DNA of 64,000 bases from Parapristionchus giblindavisi. Taxonomy: Eukaryota > Nematoda > Chromadorea > Rhabditida > Diplogasteridae. The stretch is taken from positions 1 through 64,000 of the forward strand of contig CALSFV010000160.1 of the NCBI GenBank assembly GCA_943737045.1, written 5' to 3'. Positions 50,101-64,000 of this stretch are shown here, in pieces. Position 1 is the stretch's first letter. Each line of letters opens with the position of its first letter. Under the pieces are notes generated by a model. It saw only the letters and a list, made by a program, of their open reading frames with translations. It did not search any database and was not told where the DNA came from. The position numbers and the translations under genes are program-made.

Positions 50101-53100
50101 ATCGTTGTTGATCAATCAATATGATGCGTGAAGGACCTCATACTTGTCGAAAGACTCGGTTTGAAATAATAACTATATAATTAAATCCATTATATTCGTC
50201 TTCAGCAGAAAGACAGTATCATAATACGATACAGTACTGAGAGAAGATCAAAGATTAAAATCACAACAACACGTAAACATCTTTATTCGGTATCGGTCAA
50301 TCAATAATTCACTGTATTACCTTGTCGATTTTACATCGTTGTTGATCAATCCATATGATGCGTGAAGGACCTATACTTGTCGAAAGACTCGGTTTGAAAG
50401 AATAACTATATAATTAAATCCATTATATTCGTCTTCAGCAGAAACACAGTATCATAATACGATACAGTACTGAGAGAAGATCAAAGATTAAAATCACAAC
50501 AACACGTAAACATCTTTATTCGGTATCGGTCAATCAATGATTCACTGTACTACCTTGTCGAGTTTACATCGTTGTTGATCAATCAATATGACGCGTGAAG
50601 GACCTCATACTTGTCGAAAGACTCGCTTTGAAATAATAACTACATAATTAAATCCATTATATTCGTCTTCAGCAGAAACACAGTATCATAATACGATACA
50701 GTACTGAGAGAAGATCAAAGATTAAAATCACAACAACACGTAAACATCTTTATTCGGTATCGGTCAATCAATAATTCACTATATTACCTTGTCGAGTTTA
50801 CATCGTTGTTGATCAATCAATATGATGCGTGAAGGACCTCATACTTGTCGAAAGACTCGGTTTGAAATAATAACTATATAATTAAATCCATTATATTCGT
50901 CTTCAGCAGAAAGACAGTATCATAATACGATACAGTACTGAGAGAAGATCAAAGATTAAAATCACAACAACACGTAAACATCTTTATTCGGTATCGGTCA
51001 ATCAATAATTCACTGTATTACCTTGTCGAGTTTACATCGTTGTTGATCAATCAATGTGATGCGTGAAGGACCTCATACTTGTCGAAAGACTCGGTTTGAA
51101 ATAATAACTATATAATTAAATCCATTATATTCGTCTTCAGCAGAAACACAGTATCATAATACGATACAGTACTGAGAGAAGATCAAAGATTAAAATCACA
51201 ACAACACGTAAACATCTTTATTCGGTATCGGTCAATCAATAATTCACTGTATTACCTTGTCGATTTTACATCGTTGTTGATCAATCCATATGATGCGTGA
51301 AGGACCTATACTTGTCGAAAGACTCGGTTTGAAAGAATTACTATATAATTAAATCCATTATATTCGTCTTCAGCAGAAACACAGTATCATAATACGATAC
51401 AGTACTGAGAGATCAAAGCTTAAAATCACAACAACACGTAAACATCTTTATTCGGTATCGGTCAATCAATAATTCACTCTATTACTTTGTCGAGTTTACA
51501 TCGCTGTTGATCAATCAATATGATGCGTAAAGGACCTCATACTTGTCGAAAGACTCGGTCTGAAACAATAACTATATAATTAAATCCATTATATTCATCT
51601 TCAGTACAAATACAGTATCATACTACGATACAGTACTGAGAGAAGATCAAAGATTGAAATCACAACAACACGTAAACATCTTTATTCGGTATCCGTCAAT
51701 CAATAATTCACTCTATTACCTTGTCGAGTTTACATCACTGTTGATCAATCAATATGATGCGTAAAGGACCTCATACTTGTCGAAAGACTCGGTTTGAAAT
51801 AATAACTATATAATTAAATCCATTATATTCGTCTTCAGCAGAAACACAGTATCATAATACGATACAGTACTGAGAGAAGATCAAAGAGTAAATTAACAAC
51901 AACACGTAAACATCTTTATTCGGTATCGGTCAATCAATAATTCACTGTATTACCTTGTCGATTTTACACCGTTGTTGATCAATCCATATGATGCGTAAAG
52001 GACCTATACTTGTCGAAAGACTCGGTTTGAAAGAATAACTATATAATTAAATCCATTATTTTCGTCTTCAGCAGAAACACAGTATCATAATACGATACAG
52101 TACTGAGAGATCAAAGCTTAAAATCACAACAACACGTAAACATCTTTATTCGGTATCGGTCAATCAATAATTCACTCTATTACTTTGTCGAGTTTACATC
52201 GCTGTTGATCAATCAATATGATGCGTAAAGGACCTCATACTTGTCGAAAGACTCGGTCTGAAACAATAACTATATAATTAAATCCATTATATTCATCTTC
52301 AGTACAAATACAGTATCATACTACGATACAGTACTGAGAGAAGATCAAAGATTGAAATCACAACAACACGTAAACATCTTTATTCGGTATCCGTCAATCA
52401 ATAATTCACTCTATTACCTTGTCGAGTTTACATCACTGTTGATCAATCAATATGATGCGTAAAGGACCTCATACTTGTCGAAAGACTCGGTTTGAAATAA
52501 TAACTATATAATTAAATCCATTATATTCGTCTTCAGCAGAAACACAGTATCATAATACGATACAGTACTGAGAGAAGATCAAAGATTAAAATCACAACAA
52601 CACGTAAACATCTTTATTCGGTATCGGTCAATCAATAATTCACTCTATTACTTTGTCGAGTTTACATCGCTGTTGATCAATCAATATGATGCGTAAAGGA
52701 CCTCATACTTTTCGAAAGACTCGGTCTGAAACAGTAACTATATAATTAAATCCATTATATTCGTCTTCAGCACAAATACAGTATCATAAGACGATACAGT
52801 ACTGAGAGAAGATCAAAGATTAAAATCACAACAACACGTAAACATCTTTATTCGGTATCGGTCAATCAATAATTCACTGTATTACCTTGTCGATTTTACA
52901 TCGTTGTTGATCAATCAATGTGATGCGTGAAGGACCTCATACTTGTCGAAAGACTCGGTTTGAAATAATAACTATATAATTAAATCCATTATATTCGTCT
53001 TCAGCAGAAACACAGTATCATAATACGATACAGTACTGAGAGAAGATCAAAGATTAAAATCACAACAACACGTAAACATCTTTATTCGGTATCGGTCAAT

Positions 53101-53462
53101 CAATAATTCACTGTATTACCTTGTCGATTTTACATCGTTGTTGATCAATCCATATGATGCGTGAAGGACCTATACTTGTCGAAAGACTCGGTTTGAAAGA
53201 ATTACTATATAATTAAATCCATTATATTCGTCTTCAGCAGAAACACAGTATCATAATACGATACAGTACTGAGAGATCAAAGCTTAAAATCACAACAACA
53301 CGTAAACATCTTTATTCGGTATCGGTCAATCAATAATTCACTCTATTACTTTGTCGAGTTTACATCGCTGTTGATCAATCAATATGATGCGTAAAGGACC
53401 TCATACTTGTCGAAAGACTCGGTCTGAAACAATAACTATATAATTAAATCCATTATATTCAT

Positions 53463-54858
53463 CTTCAGTACAAATACAGTATCATACTACGATACAGTAC
53501 TGAGAGAAGATCAAAGATTGAAATCACAACAACACGTAAACATCTTTATTCGGTATCCGTCAATCAATAATTCACTCTATTACCTTGTCGAGTTTACATC
53601 ACTGTTGATCAATCAATATGATGCGTAAAGGACCTCATACTTGTCGAAAGACTCGGTTTGAAATAATAACTATATAATTAAATCCATTATATTCGTCTTC
53701 AGCAGAAACACAGTATCATAATACGATACAGTACTGAGAGAAGATCAAAGATTAAAATCACAACAACACGTAAACATCTTTATTCGGTATCGGTCAATCA
53801 ATAATTCACTGTATTACCTTGTCGATTTTACATCGTTGTTGATCAATCCATATGATGCGTAAAGGACCTATACTTGTCGAAAGACTCGGTTTGAAAGAAT
53901 AACTATATAATTAAATCCATTATTTTCGTCTTCAGCAGAAACACAGTATCATAATACGATACAGTACTGAGAGATCAAAGCTTAAAATCACAACAACACG
54001 TAAACATCTTTATTCGGTATCGGTCAATCAATAATTCACTCTATTACTTTGTCGAGTTTACATCGCTGTTGATCAATCAATATGATGCGTAAAGGACCTC
54101 ATACTTTTCGAAAGACTCGGTCTGAAACAGTAACTATATAATTAAATCCATTATATTCGTCTTCAGCACAAATACAGTATCATAAGACGATACAGTACTG
54201 AGAGAAGATCAAAGATTAAAATCACAACAACACGTAAACATCTTTATTCGGTATCGGTCAATCAATAATTCACTGTATTACCTTGTCGATTTTACATCGT
54301 TGTTGATCAATCAATGTGATGCGTGAAGGACCTCATACTTGTCGAAAGACTCGGTTTGAAATAATAACTATATAATTAAATCCATTATATTCGTCTTCAG
54401 CAGAAACACAGTATCATAATACGATACAGTACTGAGAGAAGATCAAAGATTAAAATCACAACAACACGTAAACATCTTTATTCGGTATCGGTCAATCAAT
54501 AATTCACTGTATTACCTTGTCGATTTTACATCGTTGTTGATCAATCCATATGATGCGTGAAGGACCTATACTTGTCGAAAGACTCGGTTTGAAAGAATTA
54601 CTATATAATTAAATCCATTATATTCGTCTTCAGCAGAAACACAGTATCATAATACGATACAGTACTGAGAGATCAAAGCTTAAAATCACAACAACACGTA
54701 AACATCTTTATTCGGTATCGGTCAATCAATAATTCACTCTATTACTTTGTCGAGTTTACATCGCTGTTGATCAATCAATATGATGCGTAAAGGACCTCAT
54801 ACTTGTCGAAAGACTCGGTCTGAAACAATAACTATATAATTAAATCCATTATATTCAT
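53463..54858 (+). repeat. Right-array six-monomer higher-order repeat (1,396 bp)
   Basis: Defined by CTTCAGTACAAATACAG with CATACTACG, which recurs at 51,599, 52,297, 53,463, 54,859, 56,255 and 56,953. Steps are 698, 1,166, 1,396, 1,396 and 698 bp, i.e. three, five, six, six and three monomers. The following copy runs 54,859-56,254. Confidence 0.85.
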
Positions 54859-56254
54859 CTTCAGTACAAATACAGTATCATACTACGATACAGTACTGAG
54901 AGAAGATCAAAGATTGAAATCACAACAACACGTAAACATCTTTATTCGGTATCCGTCAATCAATAATTCACTCTATTACCTTGTCGAGTTTACATCACTG
55001 TTGATCAATCAATATGATGCGTAAAGGACCTCATACTTGTCGAAAGACTCGGTTTGAAATAATAACTATATAATTAAATCCATTATATTCGTCTTCAGCA
55101 GAAACACAGTATCATAATACGATACAGTACTGAGAGAAGATCAAAGAGTAAATTAACAACAACACGTAAACATCTTTATTCGGTATCGGTCAATCAATAA
55201 TTCACTGTATTACCTTGTCGATTTTACATCGTTGTTGATCAATCCATATGATGCGTAAAGGACCTATACTTGTCGAAAGACTCGGTTTGAAAGAATAACT
55301 ATATAATTAAATCCATTATTTTCGTCTTCAGCAGAAACACAGTATCATAATACGATACAGTACTGAGAGATCAAAGCTTAAAATCACAACAACACGTAAA
55401 CATCTTTATTCGGTATCGGTCAATCAATAATTCACTCTATTACTTTGTCGAGTTTACATCGCTGTTGATCAATCAATATGATGCGTAAAGGACCTCATAC
55501 TTTTCGAAAGACTCGGTCTGAAACAGTAACTATATAATTAAATCCATTATATTCGTCTTCAGCACAAATACAGTATCATAAGACGATACAGTACTGAGAG
55601 AAGATCAAAGATTAAAATCACAACAACACGTAAACATCTTTATTCGGTATCGGTCAATCAATAATTCACTGTATTACCTTGTCGATTTTACATCGTTGTT
55701 GATCAATCAATGTGATGCGTGAAGGACCTCATACTTGTCGAAAGACTCGGTTTGAAATAATAACTATATAATTAAATCCATTATATTCGTCTTCAGCAGA
55801 AACACAGTATCATAATACGATACAGTACTGAGAGAAGATCAAAGATTAAAATCACAACAACACGTAAACATCTTTATTCGGTATCGGTCAATCAATAATT
55901 CACTGTATTACCTTGTCGATTTTACATCGTTGTTGATCAATCCATATGATGCGTGAAGGACCTATACTTGTCGAAAGACTCGGTTTGAAAGAATTACTAT
56001 ATAATTAAATCCATTATATTCGTCTTCAGCAGAAACACAGTATCATAATACGATACAGTACTGAGAGATCAAAGCTTAAAATCACAACAACACGTAAACA
56101 TCTTTATTCGGTATCGGTCAATCAATAATTCACTCTATTACTTTGTCGAGTTTACATCGCTGTTGATCAATCAATATGATGCGTAAAGGACCTCATACTT
56201 GTCGAAAGACTCGGTCTGAAACAATAACTATATAATTAAATCCATTATATTCAT
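54859..56254 (+). repeat. Right-array higher-order repeat, next copy (1,396 bp)
   Basis: Same order of variants as the copy before it, including the CAAAGAGTAAATTAAC and CATTATTTTCG monomers. It has nearly the same length as the left-array HOR, though its monomer set is different. Confidence 0.85.
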
Positions 56255-59200
56255 CTTCAGTACAAATACAGTATCATACTACGATACAGTACTGAGAGAA
56301 GATCAAAGATTGAAATCACAACAACACGTAAACATCTTTATTCGGTATCCGTCAATCAATAATTCACTCTATTACCTTGTCGAGTTTACATCACTGTTGA
56401 TCAATCAATATGATGCGTAAAGGACCTCATACTTGTCGAAAGACTCGGTTTGAAATAATAACTATATAATTAAATCCATTATATTCGTCTTCAGCAGAAA
56501 CACAGTATCATAATACGATACAGTACTGAGAGAAGATCAAAGAGTAAATTAACAACAACACGTAAACATCTTTATTCGGTATCGGTCAATCAATAATTCA
56601 CTGTATTACCTTGTCGATTTTACACCGTTGTTGATCAATCCATATGATGCGTAAAGGACCTATACTTGTCGAAAGACTCGGTTTGAAAGAATAACTATAT
56701 AATTAAATCCATTATTTTCGTCTTCAGCAGAAACACAGTATCATAATACGATACAGTACTGAGAGATCAAAGCTTAAAATCACAACAACACGTAAACATC
56801 TTTATTCGGTATCGGTCAATCAATAATTCACTCTATTACTTTGTCGAGTTTACATCGCTGTTGATCAATCAATATGATGCGTAAAGGACCTCATACTTGT
56901 CGAAAGACTCGGTCTGAAACAATAACTATATAATTAAATCCATTATATTCATCTTCAGTACAAATACAGTATCATACTACGATACAGTACTGAGAGAAGA
57001 TCAAAGATTGAAATCACAACAACACGTAAACATCTTTATTCGGTATCCGTCAATCAATAATTCACTCTATTACCTTGTCGAGTTTACATCACTGTTGATC
57101 AATCAATATGATGCGTAAAGGACCTCATACTTGTCGAAAGACTCGGTTTGAAATAATAACTATATAATTAAATCCATTATATTCGTCTTCAGCAGAAACA
57201 CAGTATCATAATACGATACAGTACTGAGAGAAGATCAAAGATTAAAATCACAACAACACGTAAACATCTTTATTCGGTATCGGTCAATCAATAATTCACT
57301 GTATTACCTTGTCGATTTTACACCGTTGTTGATCAATCCATATGATGCGTAAAGGACCTATACTTGTCGAAAGACTCGGTTTGAAAGAATAACTATATAA
57401 TTAAATCCATTATTTTCGTCTTCAGCAGAAACACAGTATCATAATACGATACAGTACTGAGAGATCAAAGCTTAAAATCACAACAACACGTAAACATCTT
57501 TATTCGGTATCGGTCAATCAATAATTCACTCTATTACTTTGTCGAGTTTACATCGCTGTTGATCAATCAATATGATGCGTAAAGGACCTCATACTTTTCG
57601 AAAGACTCGGTCTGAAACAGTAACTATATAATTAAATCCATTATATTCGTCTTCAGCACAAATACAGTATCATAAGACGATACAGTACTGAGAGAAGATC
57701 AAAGATTAAAATCACAACAACACGTAAACATCTTTATTCGGTATCGGTCAATCAATAATTCACTGTATTACCTTGTCGATTTTACATCGTTGTTGATCAA
57801 TCAATGTGATGCGTGAAGGACCTCATACTTGTCGAAAGACTCGGTTTGAAATAATACTATATAATTTAAATCCATTATATTCGTCTTCAGCAGAAACACA
57901 GTATCATAATACGATACAGTACTGAGAGATCAAAGCTTAAAATCACAACAACACGTAAACATCTTTATTCGGTATCGGTCAATCAATAATTCACTCTATT
58001 ACTTTGTCGAGTTTACATCGCTGTTGATCAATCAATATGATGCGTAAAGGACCTCATACTTGTCGAAAGACTCGGTCTGAAACAATAACTATATAATTAA
58101 ATCCATTATATTCATCTTCAGTACAAATACAGTATCATACTACGATACAGTACTGAGAGAAGATCAAAGATTGAAATCACAACAACACGTAAACATCTTT
58201 ATTCGGTATCCGTCAATCAATAATTCACTCTATTACCTTGTCGAGTTTACATCACTGTTTGATCAATCAATATGATGCGTAAAGGACCTCATACTTGTCG
58301 AAAGACTCGGTTTGAAATAATAACTATATAATTAAATCCATTATATTCGTCTTCAGCAGAAAACACAGTATCATAATACGATACAGTACTGAGAGAAGAT
58401 CAAAGATTAAAATCACAACAACACGTAAACATCTTTATTCGGTATCGGTCAATCAATAATTCACTCTATTACTTTTGTCGAGTTTACATCGCTGTTGATC
58501 AATCAATATGATGCGTGAAGGACCTCATACTTGTCGAAAGACTCGGTTTGAAATAATAACTATATAATTAAATCCATTATATTCGTCTTCAGCAGAAACA
58601 CAGTATCATAATACGATACAGTACTGAGAGAAGATCAAAGATTAAAAATCACAACAACACGTAAACATCTTTATTCGGTATCGGTCAATCAATAATTCAC
58701 TGTATTACCTTGTCGATTTTACATCGTTGTTGATCAATCCATATGATGCGTGAAGGACCTATACTTGTCGAAAGACTCGGTTTGAAAGAATTACTATATA
58801 ATTAAATCCATTATATTCGTCTTCAGCAGAAACACAGTATCATAATACGATACAGTACTGAGAGATCAAAGGCTTAAAATCACAACAACACGTAAACATC
58901 TTTATTCGGTATCGGTCAATCAATAATTCACTCTATTACTTTGTCGAGTTTACATCGCTGTTGATCAATCAATATGATGCGTAAAGGACCTCATACTTGT
59001 CGAAAGACTCGGTCTGAAACAATAACTATATAATTAAATCCATTATATTCATCTTCAGTACAAATACAGTATCATACTACGATACAGTACTGAGAGAAGA
59101 TCAAAGATTGAAATCACAACAACACGTAAACATCTTTATTCGGTATCCGTCAATCAATAATTCACTCTATTACCTTGTCGAGTTTACATCACTGTTGATC

Positions 59201-60400
59201 AATCAATATGATGCGTAAAGGACCTCATACTTGTCGAAAGACTCGGTTTGAAATAATAACTATATAATTAAATCCATTATATTCGTCTTCAGCAGAAACA
59301 CAGTATCATAATACGATACAGTACTGAGAGAAGATCAAAGATTAAAATCACAACAACACGTAAACATCTTTATTCGGTATCGGTCAATCAATAATTCACT
59401 CTATTACTTTGTCGAGTTTACATCGCTGTTGATCAATCAATATGATGCGTAAAGGACCTCATACTTGTCGAAAGACTCGGTCTGCAACAATAACTATATA
59501 ATTAAATCCATTATATTCGTCTTCAGCACAAATACAGTATCATAATACGATACAGTACTGAGAGAAGATCAAAGATTAAAATCACAACAACACGTAAACA
59601 TCTTTATTCGGTATCGGTCAATCAATAATTCACTGTATTACCTTGTCGATTTTACATCGTTGTTGATCAATCAATATGATGCGTGAAGGACCTCATACTT
59701 GTCGAAAGACTCGGTTTGAAATAATAACTATATAATTAAATCCATTATATTCGTCTTCAGCAGAAACACAGTATCATAATACGATACAGTACTGAGAGAA
59801 GATCAAAGCTTAAAATTACAACAACACGTAAACATCTTTATTCGGTATCGGTCAATCAATAATTCACTGTATTACCTTGTCGATTTTACATCGTTGTTGA
59901 TCAATCAATATGATGCGTGAAGGACCTATACTTGTCGAAAGACTCGGTTTGAAATAATAACTATATAATTAAATCCATTATATTCGTCTTCAGCAGAAAC
60001 ACAGTATCATAATACGATACAGTACTGAGAGATCAAAGCTTAAAATTACAACAACACGTAAACATCTTTATTCGGTATCGGTCAATCAATAATTCACTCT
60101 ATTACTTTGTCGAGTTTACATCGCTGTTGATCAATCAATATGATGCGTAAAGGACCTCATACTTGTCGAAAGACTCGGTCTGAAGCAATAACTATATAAT
60201 TAAATCCATTATATTCATCTTCAGCACAAATACAGTATCATAATACGATACAGTACTGAGAGAAGATCAAAGATTGAAATCACAACAACACGAAAACATC
60301 TTTATTCGGTATCGGTCAATCAATAATTCACTCTATTACCTTGTCGAGTTTACATCGCTGTTGATCAATCAATATGAGGCGTAAAGGACCTCATACTTGT

Positions 60401-63400
60401 CGAAAGACTCGGTCTGAAACAATAACTATATAATTAAATCCATTATATTCGACTTCAGTACAAATACAGTATCATAATACGATACAGTTCTGAGAGAAGA
60501 TAAAAGATCACAACAACACGTAAACATCTTTATTCGGTATCGGTCAATCAATAATTCGCTGGTATTACCTTGTCGAGTTTACATCGTTGTTGATCAATCA
60601 ATATGATGCGTGAAGGACCTCATACTTTTCGAAAGACTCGGTCTGAAACAGTAACTATATAATTAAATCCATTATATCGTCTTCAGCACAAATACAGTAT
60701 CATAATACGATACAGTACTGAGAGAAGATCAAAGATTAAAATCACAACAACACGTAAACATCTTTATTCGGTATCGGTCAATCAATCATTAAAATGTATT
60801 ACCTTGTCCGATTTTACATCGTTGTTCATCAATCAATATGATGCGTGAAGGACCTCATACTTGACGAAAGACTCGGTCTGAAACAATAACTATATAAATA
60901 AATCCATTATATTCGTCTTCACCACAAATACAGTATCATAATGCGATACAGTACTGAGAGAAGATCAAAGATTAAAATCACAACAACACGTAAACATCTT
61001 TATTCGGTATCGGTCTATCAATAATTCACTCTATTACCTTGTCGAGTTTACATCGCTGTTGATCAATCAATATGATGCGTGAAGGACCTCATACTTGTCG
61101 AAAGACTCGGTCTGAAACAATAACTATATAATTAAATCCATTATATTCGTCTTCAGCATAAATACAGTATCATAATACGAAACAGTACTGAGAAAAGATC
61201 AAAGATTAAAATCACAACAACACGTAAACATCTTTATTCGGTATCGGTCTATCAATAATTCACTCTATTACCTTGTCGAGTTTACATCGCTGTTGATCAA
61301 TCAATATGATGCGTGAAGGACCTCATACTTGTCGAAAGACTCGGTCTGAAATAATAACTATATAATTAAATCCCTTATATTCGTCTTCAGCAGAAATACA
61401 GTATCATAATACGATACAGTACTGAGAGAAGATCAAAGATTAAAATCAGAGCAACACGAAAACATCTTTATTCGGTATCGGTCAATCAATAATTCACTGT
61501 ATTACCTTGTCGATTTTACATCGTTGTTGATCAATCAATATGATGCGTGAAGGACCTCATACTTGTCGAAAGACTCGGTCTGAAACAATAACTATATAAT
61601 TAAATCCATTATATTCGTCTTCAGCACAAATACAGAATCATAATACGATACAGTACTGAGAGAAGATAAAAGATCACAACAACACGTAAACATCTTTATT
61701 CGGTATCGGTCAATCAATAATTCACTCTATTACCTTGTCGAGTTTACATCGCTGTTGATCAATCAATATGAGGCGTAAAGGACCTCATACTTGTCGAAAG
61801 ACTCGGTCTGAAACAATAACTATATAAATAAATCCATTATATTCGTCTTCAGCAGAAATACAGTATCATAATACGATACAGTACTGAGAGAAGATCAAAG
61901 ATCACAACAACACGTAAACATCTTTATTCGGTATCGGTCAATCAATAATTCACTGTATTACCTTGTCGAGTTTACATCGTTGTTGATCAATCAATATGAT
62001 GCGTGAAGGACCTATAAACCTGTCGAAAGACTCGGTCTGAAATAATAACTATATAATTAAATCCATTATATTCGTCTTCAGCACAAATACAGTATCATAA
62101 TACGATACAGTACTGAGAGAAGATAAAAGATACAACAACACGTAAACATCTTTATTCGGTATCGGTCAATCAATAATTAACTGTATTACCTTGTCGAGTT
62201 TACATCTTTGTTGATCAATCAATATGATGCGTGAAGGACCTCATACTTGTCGAAAGACTCGGTCTGAAACAATAACTATATAAATAAATCCATTATATTC
62301 GTCTTCAGCAGAAATACAGTATCATAATACGATACAGTACTGAGAGAAGATCAAAGATCACAACAACACGTAAACATCTTTATTCGGTATCGGTCAATCA
62401 ATAATTCGCTGTATTACCTTGTCGAGTTTACATCGTTGTTGATCAATCAATATGATGCGTGAAGGACCTATAAACCTGTCGAAAGACTCGGTCTGAAATA
62501 ATAACTATATAATTAAATCCATTATATTCGTCTTCAGCACAAATACAGTATCATAATACGATACAGTACTGAGAGAAGATAAAAGATCACAACAACACGT
62601 AAACATCTTTATTCGGTATCGGTCAATCAATAATTAACTGTATTACCTTGTCGAGTTTACATCTTTGTTGATCAATCAATATGATGCGTGAAGGACCTCA
62701 TACTTGTCGAAAGACTCGGTCTGAAACAATAACTATATAAAAAAATCCATTATATTCGTCTTCAGCAGAAATACAGTATCATAATACGATACAGTACTGA
62801 GAGAAGATCAAAGATCACAACAACACGTAAACATCTTTATTCGGTATCGGTCAATCAATAATTAACTGTATTACCTTTGTCGAGTTTACATCTTTGTTTG
62901 ATCAATCAATATGATGCGTGAAGGACCTCATACTTGTCGAAAGACTCGGTCTGAAACAATAAACTATATAAATAAATCCATTATATTCGTCCTTCAGCAG
63001 AAATACAGTATCATAATACGATACAGTACTGAGAGAAGATCAAAGATCACAACAACACGTAAACATCTTTATTCGGTATCGGTCAATCAATAATTCACTC
63101 TATTACCTTGTCGAGTTTACATCGCTGTTGATCAATCAATATGAGGCGTAAAGGACCTCATACTTGTCGAAAGACTCGGTCTGAAACAATAACTATATAA
63201 ATAAATCCATTATATTCGTCTTCAGCAGAAATACAGTATCATAATACGATACAGTACTGAGAGAAGATCAAAGATCACAACAACACGTAAACATCTTTAT
63301 TCGGTATCGGTCAATCAATAATTCACTGTATTACCTTGTCGAGTTTACATCGTTGTTGATCAATCAATATGATGCGTGAAGGACCTATAAACCTGTCGAA

Positions 63401-64000
63401 AGACTCGGTCTGAAATAATAACTATATAATTAAATCCATTATATTCGTCTTCAGCACAAATACAGTATCATAATACGATACAGTACTGAGAGAAGATAAA
63501 AGATCACAACAACACGTAAACATCTTTATTCGGTATCGGTCAATCAATAATTAACTGTATTACCTTGTCGAGTTTACATCTTTGTTGATCAATCAATATG
63601 ATGCGTGAAGGACCTCATACTTGTCGAAAGACTCGGTCTGAAACAATAACTATATAAATAAATCCATTATATTCGTCTTCAGCAGAAATACAGTATCATA
63701 ATACGATACAGTACTGAGAGAAGATCAAAGATCACAACAACACGTAAACATCTTTATTCGGTATCGGTCAATCAATAATTCGCTGTATTACCTTGTCGAG
63801 TTTACATCGTTGTTGATCAATCAATATGATGCGTGAAGGACCTCATACTTTTCGAAAGACTCGGTCTGAAACAGTAACTATATAATTAAATCCATTATAT
63901 TCGTCTTCAGCACAAATACAGTATCATATACGATACAGTACTGAGAGAAGATCAAAGATTAAAATCACAACAACACGTAAACATCTTTATTCGGTATCGG
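60401..64000 (+). repeat. Divergent end of the right array
   Basis: Forward satellite with more private substitutions and indels than the rest: CTATAAACCTG, TATAAATAAATCC, AGATAAAAGATC, ACATCTTTGTTG, GAGGCGTAAAGG, and a monomer with CAATCATTAAAATGTATT. CCTATAAACC recurs at 62,011, 62,467 and 63,384 (456 and 917 bp, i.e. two and four 228-229-bp monomers). The array runs out of the window. Confidence 0.93.

Larger units (their letters stand above)
44111..60400 (+). repeat. Right satellite array, forward orientation
   Basis: Same family as the left array but with its own variants: CCTATACTTG (1 bp shorter), GTTTGAAAGAATAAC, GATCAATCCATATG, CATAAGACG, CAATGTGATG, and CAGTACAAATACAG with CATACTACG. 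Most monomers are the CTTGTCG type with the weaker CENP-B-like site; CTTTTCG monomers occur roughly a dozen times. No non-satellite insert is seen. Confidence 0.95.

Noticed and set aside
62911..63093. 60-codon open frame inside the satellite
   Set aside because: It exists only because of private single-base insertions in one monomer; neighbouring monomers have stops in this frame.

Overview
The window is almost entirely satellite DNA. One tandem repeat family with a full-length monomer of 234 bp (about one third G+C in a monomer I counted) fills 1-39,025, a short inverted stretch at 43,069-44,110, and 44,111-64,000. This is roughly 250 or more monomers. No bacterial features, rRNA, tRNA, CRISPR array or conserved enzyme gene is visible. 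The long A+T-rich array, its nested higher-order repeats, and AATAAA and splice-like signals in the only non-satellite part all point to a eukaryotic nuclear chromosome, in pericentromeric, centromeric or sex-chromosome-like heterochromatin. I cannot name the species.

Layout. (1) 1-5,578: a six-monomer higher-order repeat (HOR) of 1,395-1,396 bp, three full copies and a fourth copy lacking one monomer. (2) 5,579-28,970: a mosaic of the same monomer types. A super-repeat of 4,635 bp is recognisable from about 8.5 to 18.7 kb, and related blocks of 1,392 and 1,860 bp continue to about 24 kb. (3) 28,971-39,025: a variant-rich sub-array with a large internal duplication. (4) 39,026-43,068: a non-satellite island that forms, with its satellite flanks, a large palindrome centred at 41,046.5. 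(5) 43,069-44,110: satellite in reverse orientation, belonging to the right arm. (6) 44,111-64,000: forward satellite with 698/1,396-bp HORs, becoming more divergent from about 60.4 kb to the window end.

The palindrome is the most informative part. As far as I could compare by eye, the arms match without indels from 38,299 to 40,585 and from 41,508 to 43,794. They then accumulate mismatches over about 185 bp and lose similarity in a loop of about 550 bp. The right arm continues into satellite that matches the left array near 31.9-32.2 kb, so it skips 6,061 bp present on the left. Around the loop each arm carries splice-acceptor-like sites, a 51-nt phase-compatible candidate exon, and its own different, convergent terminal exon with an AATAAA signal. 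This suggests two facing copies of a small gene that share upstream sequence but have different ends. It is an inference from open frames and signals, not a proven gene.

Many satellite monomers carry a 17-bp site matching eight of the nine core positions of the CENP-B box, while the others match seven. This gives an alternation of better and poorer boxes that recalls mammalian alpha satellite. Coding content is otherwise negligible, and confidence in every CDS call is low.
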